Below are positions 63,067 to 64,000 of a stretch of 64,000 nt of DNA, in pieces. A program made the position numbers and the translations under genes. Numbering within the stretch: position 1 is the stretch's first letter; each line of letters opens with the position of its first letter. Source of the DNA: Mangifera indica (Eukaryota; Streptophyta; Magnoliopsida; Sapindales; Anacardiaceae). The stretch is taken from positions 12,447,463-12,511,462 of the forward strand of contig NC_058137.1 in assembly GCF_011075055.1 (NCBI RefSeq), given 5' to 3'. The notes under the pieces are model-generated. The model was not told the DNA's origin and ran no database searches. It was given only the letters and a program-made list of their open reading frames with translations.

Positions 63067-63960
63067 AATTTAAGGAAGATTGTCATAGACAATAAAGTAT
63101 TGTGTCTCATGAAATCTTACTTAAGGTAATAATATTTAGTATCATTGGAATATTTTATGAGTTCTCATGATGTTAATCACCAAAGTAGTACATTATTAAG
63201 ACTTACACAATTTTCCCTTCAGTAATGATATATTTTTTTGGTTTTTAAAGTATAAGGTTAATTTTGGAAATGCATTGGTCATGAAGAACTCAATACACCC
63301 AAAGGTGATTGAGCTTATTTAATTGACATGTGCTTTTCTATTAAACAGAGGAACAATGGTCTAGAAAGTTTTATCTGCCCAAAGGTGATATTTCTTTTGA
63401 AAACTACATGTTTTAAAAGTCCTCATATGACTTTAACCTTCTATTTGGGATCCTAATACCATGTCATTTTTCTGCCCAAAGGTGATTTAATGATGATGCA
63501 CCAAGAATCCCTATGAGGTGTGGTTTATATAGTTTTAAAGCTACTTTAATTTTTACCCAATGTGAATTTGTTGCAATACTTAATTAAGATTGTTAGAGAT
63601 AACTCAATGTTGTATCTCATGAAATCTTAATTTTGGCAGTATTATTTAGTCTCAATATAGGTTATTGTAAGTTGTCAGAATGTTTAATCGATAAAACGAT
63701 GCATTCATTGAAGCTTGCAAAATTTCTATATTCTGTAAAAGAGACATTCCTCAATTGACACATACAATTTCCTACCCAAAGGTGGTTATTATGTGTTAAA
63801 ATTGATGATTGCATAAGGTATTTGTGGAATTACATTGGTCATGAAAATTTCAATTCACCCAAAGGTGGTTACGATTTTTAATTGACATATGTTTACCTTC
63901 TGATGTGAAAGAGAGCAGTAACCTAGGAGATTTATCTGCCCAAAGGTGATAGATTTCCAA
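63067..63960 (+). repeat. about 560-bp tandem duplication with CCCAAAGGTG boxes
   Basis: Two diverged copies of a unit of about 560 bp. 'cattggtcatgaa...caccca aaggtg' occurs at 63273-63307 and 63833-63867, 'tttatctgcccaaaggtgata' at 63370 and 63931, and 'tatctcatgaaatctta' words at 63100 and 63611. The box CCCAAAGGTG(A/G)T lies at 63298, 63378, 63475, 63775, 63858 and 63939, with a decayed one at 63556. Function unknown. Confidence 0.8.
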
Positions 63961-64000
63961 AAGTCATTTGTTCTTCTTATTTGTAACCTTATGCTCGAGG

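Larger units (their letters stand above)
60911..64000 (+). mobile_element. Ty1/copia retrotransposon H, 5' part
   Basis: A plus-strand element starting with a 505-bp LTR, followed by a primer site and a leader of at least 2.5 kb that continues beyond the window. No gag is reached. The LTR ends (TGTTAGAA...TAGCA) and primer site are in good condition; whether the element is coding-competent cannot be seen. Confidence 0.82.

Noticed and set aside
63067..63960. CRISPR-like array of the CCCAAAGGTG boxes
   Set aside because: The boxes are only 12-15 bp, irregularly spaced, in a plant retrotransposon leader, and are part of a 560-bp tandem duplication.
1..64000. Endogenous pararetrovirus or other viral insertion
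   Set aside because: All RT-containing regions show copia or gypsy domain order, with LTRs and primer sites where the ends are visible; no movement or coat protein motifs were seen.

Overview
The window is nuclear DNA of a flowering plant, most likely a eudicot. It is strongly AT-rich, has long (AT)n and (ATT)n tracts, carries one gene with short GT-AG introns, one plant-type tRNA-Asp gene and many degraded Ty1/copia elements primed by initiator tRNA-Met. I see no bacterial, organellar or viral genome organisation. The species cannot be named from the sequence.

Layout. 1-4.35 kb: 3' two thirds of a decayed plus-strand Ty1/copia element (F). 5.2-6.2 kb: a transposon-like reading frame cut by a truncated copia LTR. 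6.2-8.1 kb: non-coding, with one exon-like block (6913-7128). 8086-8157: tRNA-Asp(GUC), minus strand. 8764-11728: the only intact protein gene, a seven-exon minus-strand WD40-repeat protein of 651 residues (WDR44-like plant family). 13667-14543: a long hairpin Mutator-like MITE with a 9-bp target duplication. 14.5-20.4 kb: AT-rich intergenic DNA with a MITE at 18444-18924. 20808-29913: minus-strand copia element C with both LTRs and a perfect 5-bp target duplication, inserted into a second copy of that same MITE.

32.2-57.0 kb is a nested stack read from its junctions. Plus-strand copia A (32177-57003) was split in its integrase by minus-strand copia B (34021-54199, perfect duplication TTATT). 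B's leader received a CACTA-like TIR element E (40304-51474). E in turn received minus-strand copia D (40378-49437). B's 5' LTR separately received a Mutator- or hAT-like MITE (51858-52655). 57.0-58.7 kb is AT-rich intergenic DNA. 58.7-60.9 kb is a collapsed Ty3/gypsy chromovirus-like element on the minus strand. At 60911 another plus-strand copia (H) starts with LTR, primer site and a long repetitive leader, and it runs off the right edge.

Functionally the WD40 gene and the tRNA are the only parts that look alive. Every retroelement whose coding region lies in the window carries stops, frameshifts or lost catalytic or zinc-binding residues. I found no convincing new biological system. The points worth following are the datable nesting order, the hairpin MITE upstream of the WD40 gene, a template-switch-like duplication in A, and the repeated leader boxes of H and C.
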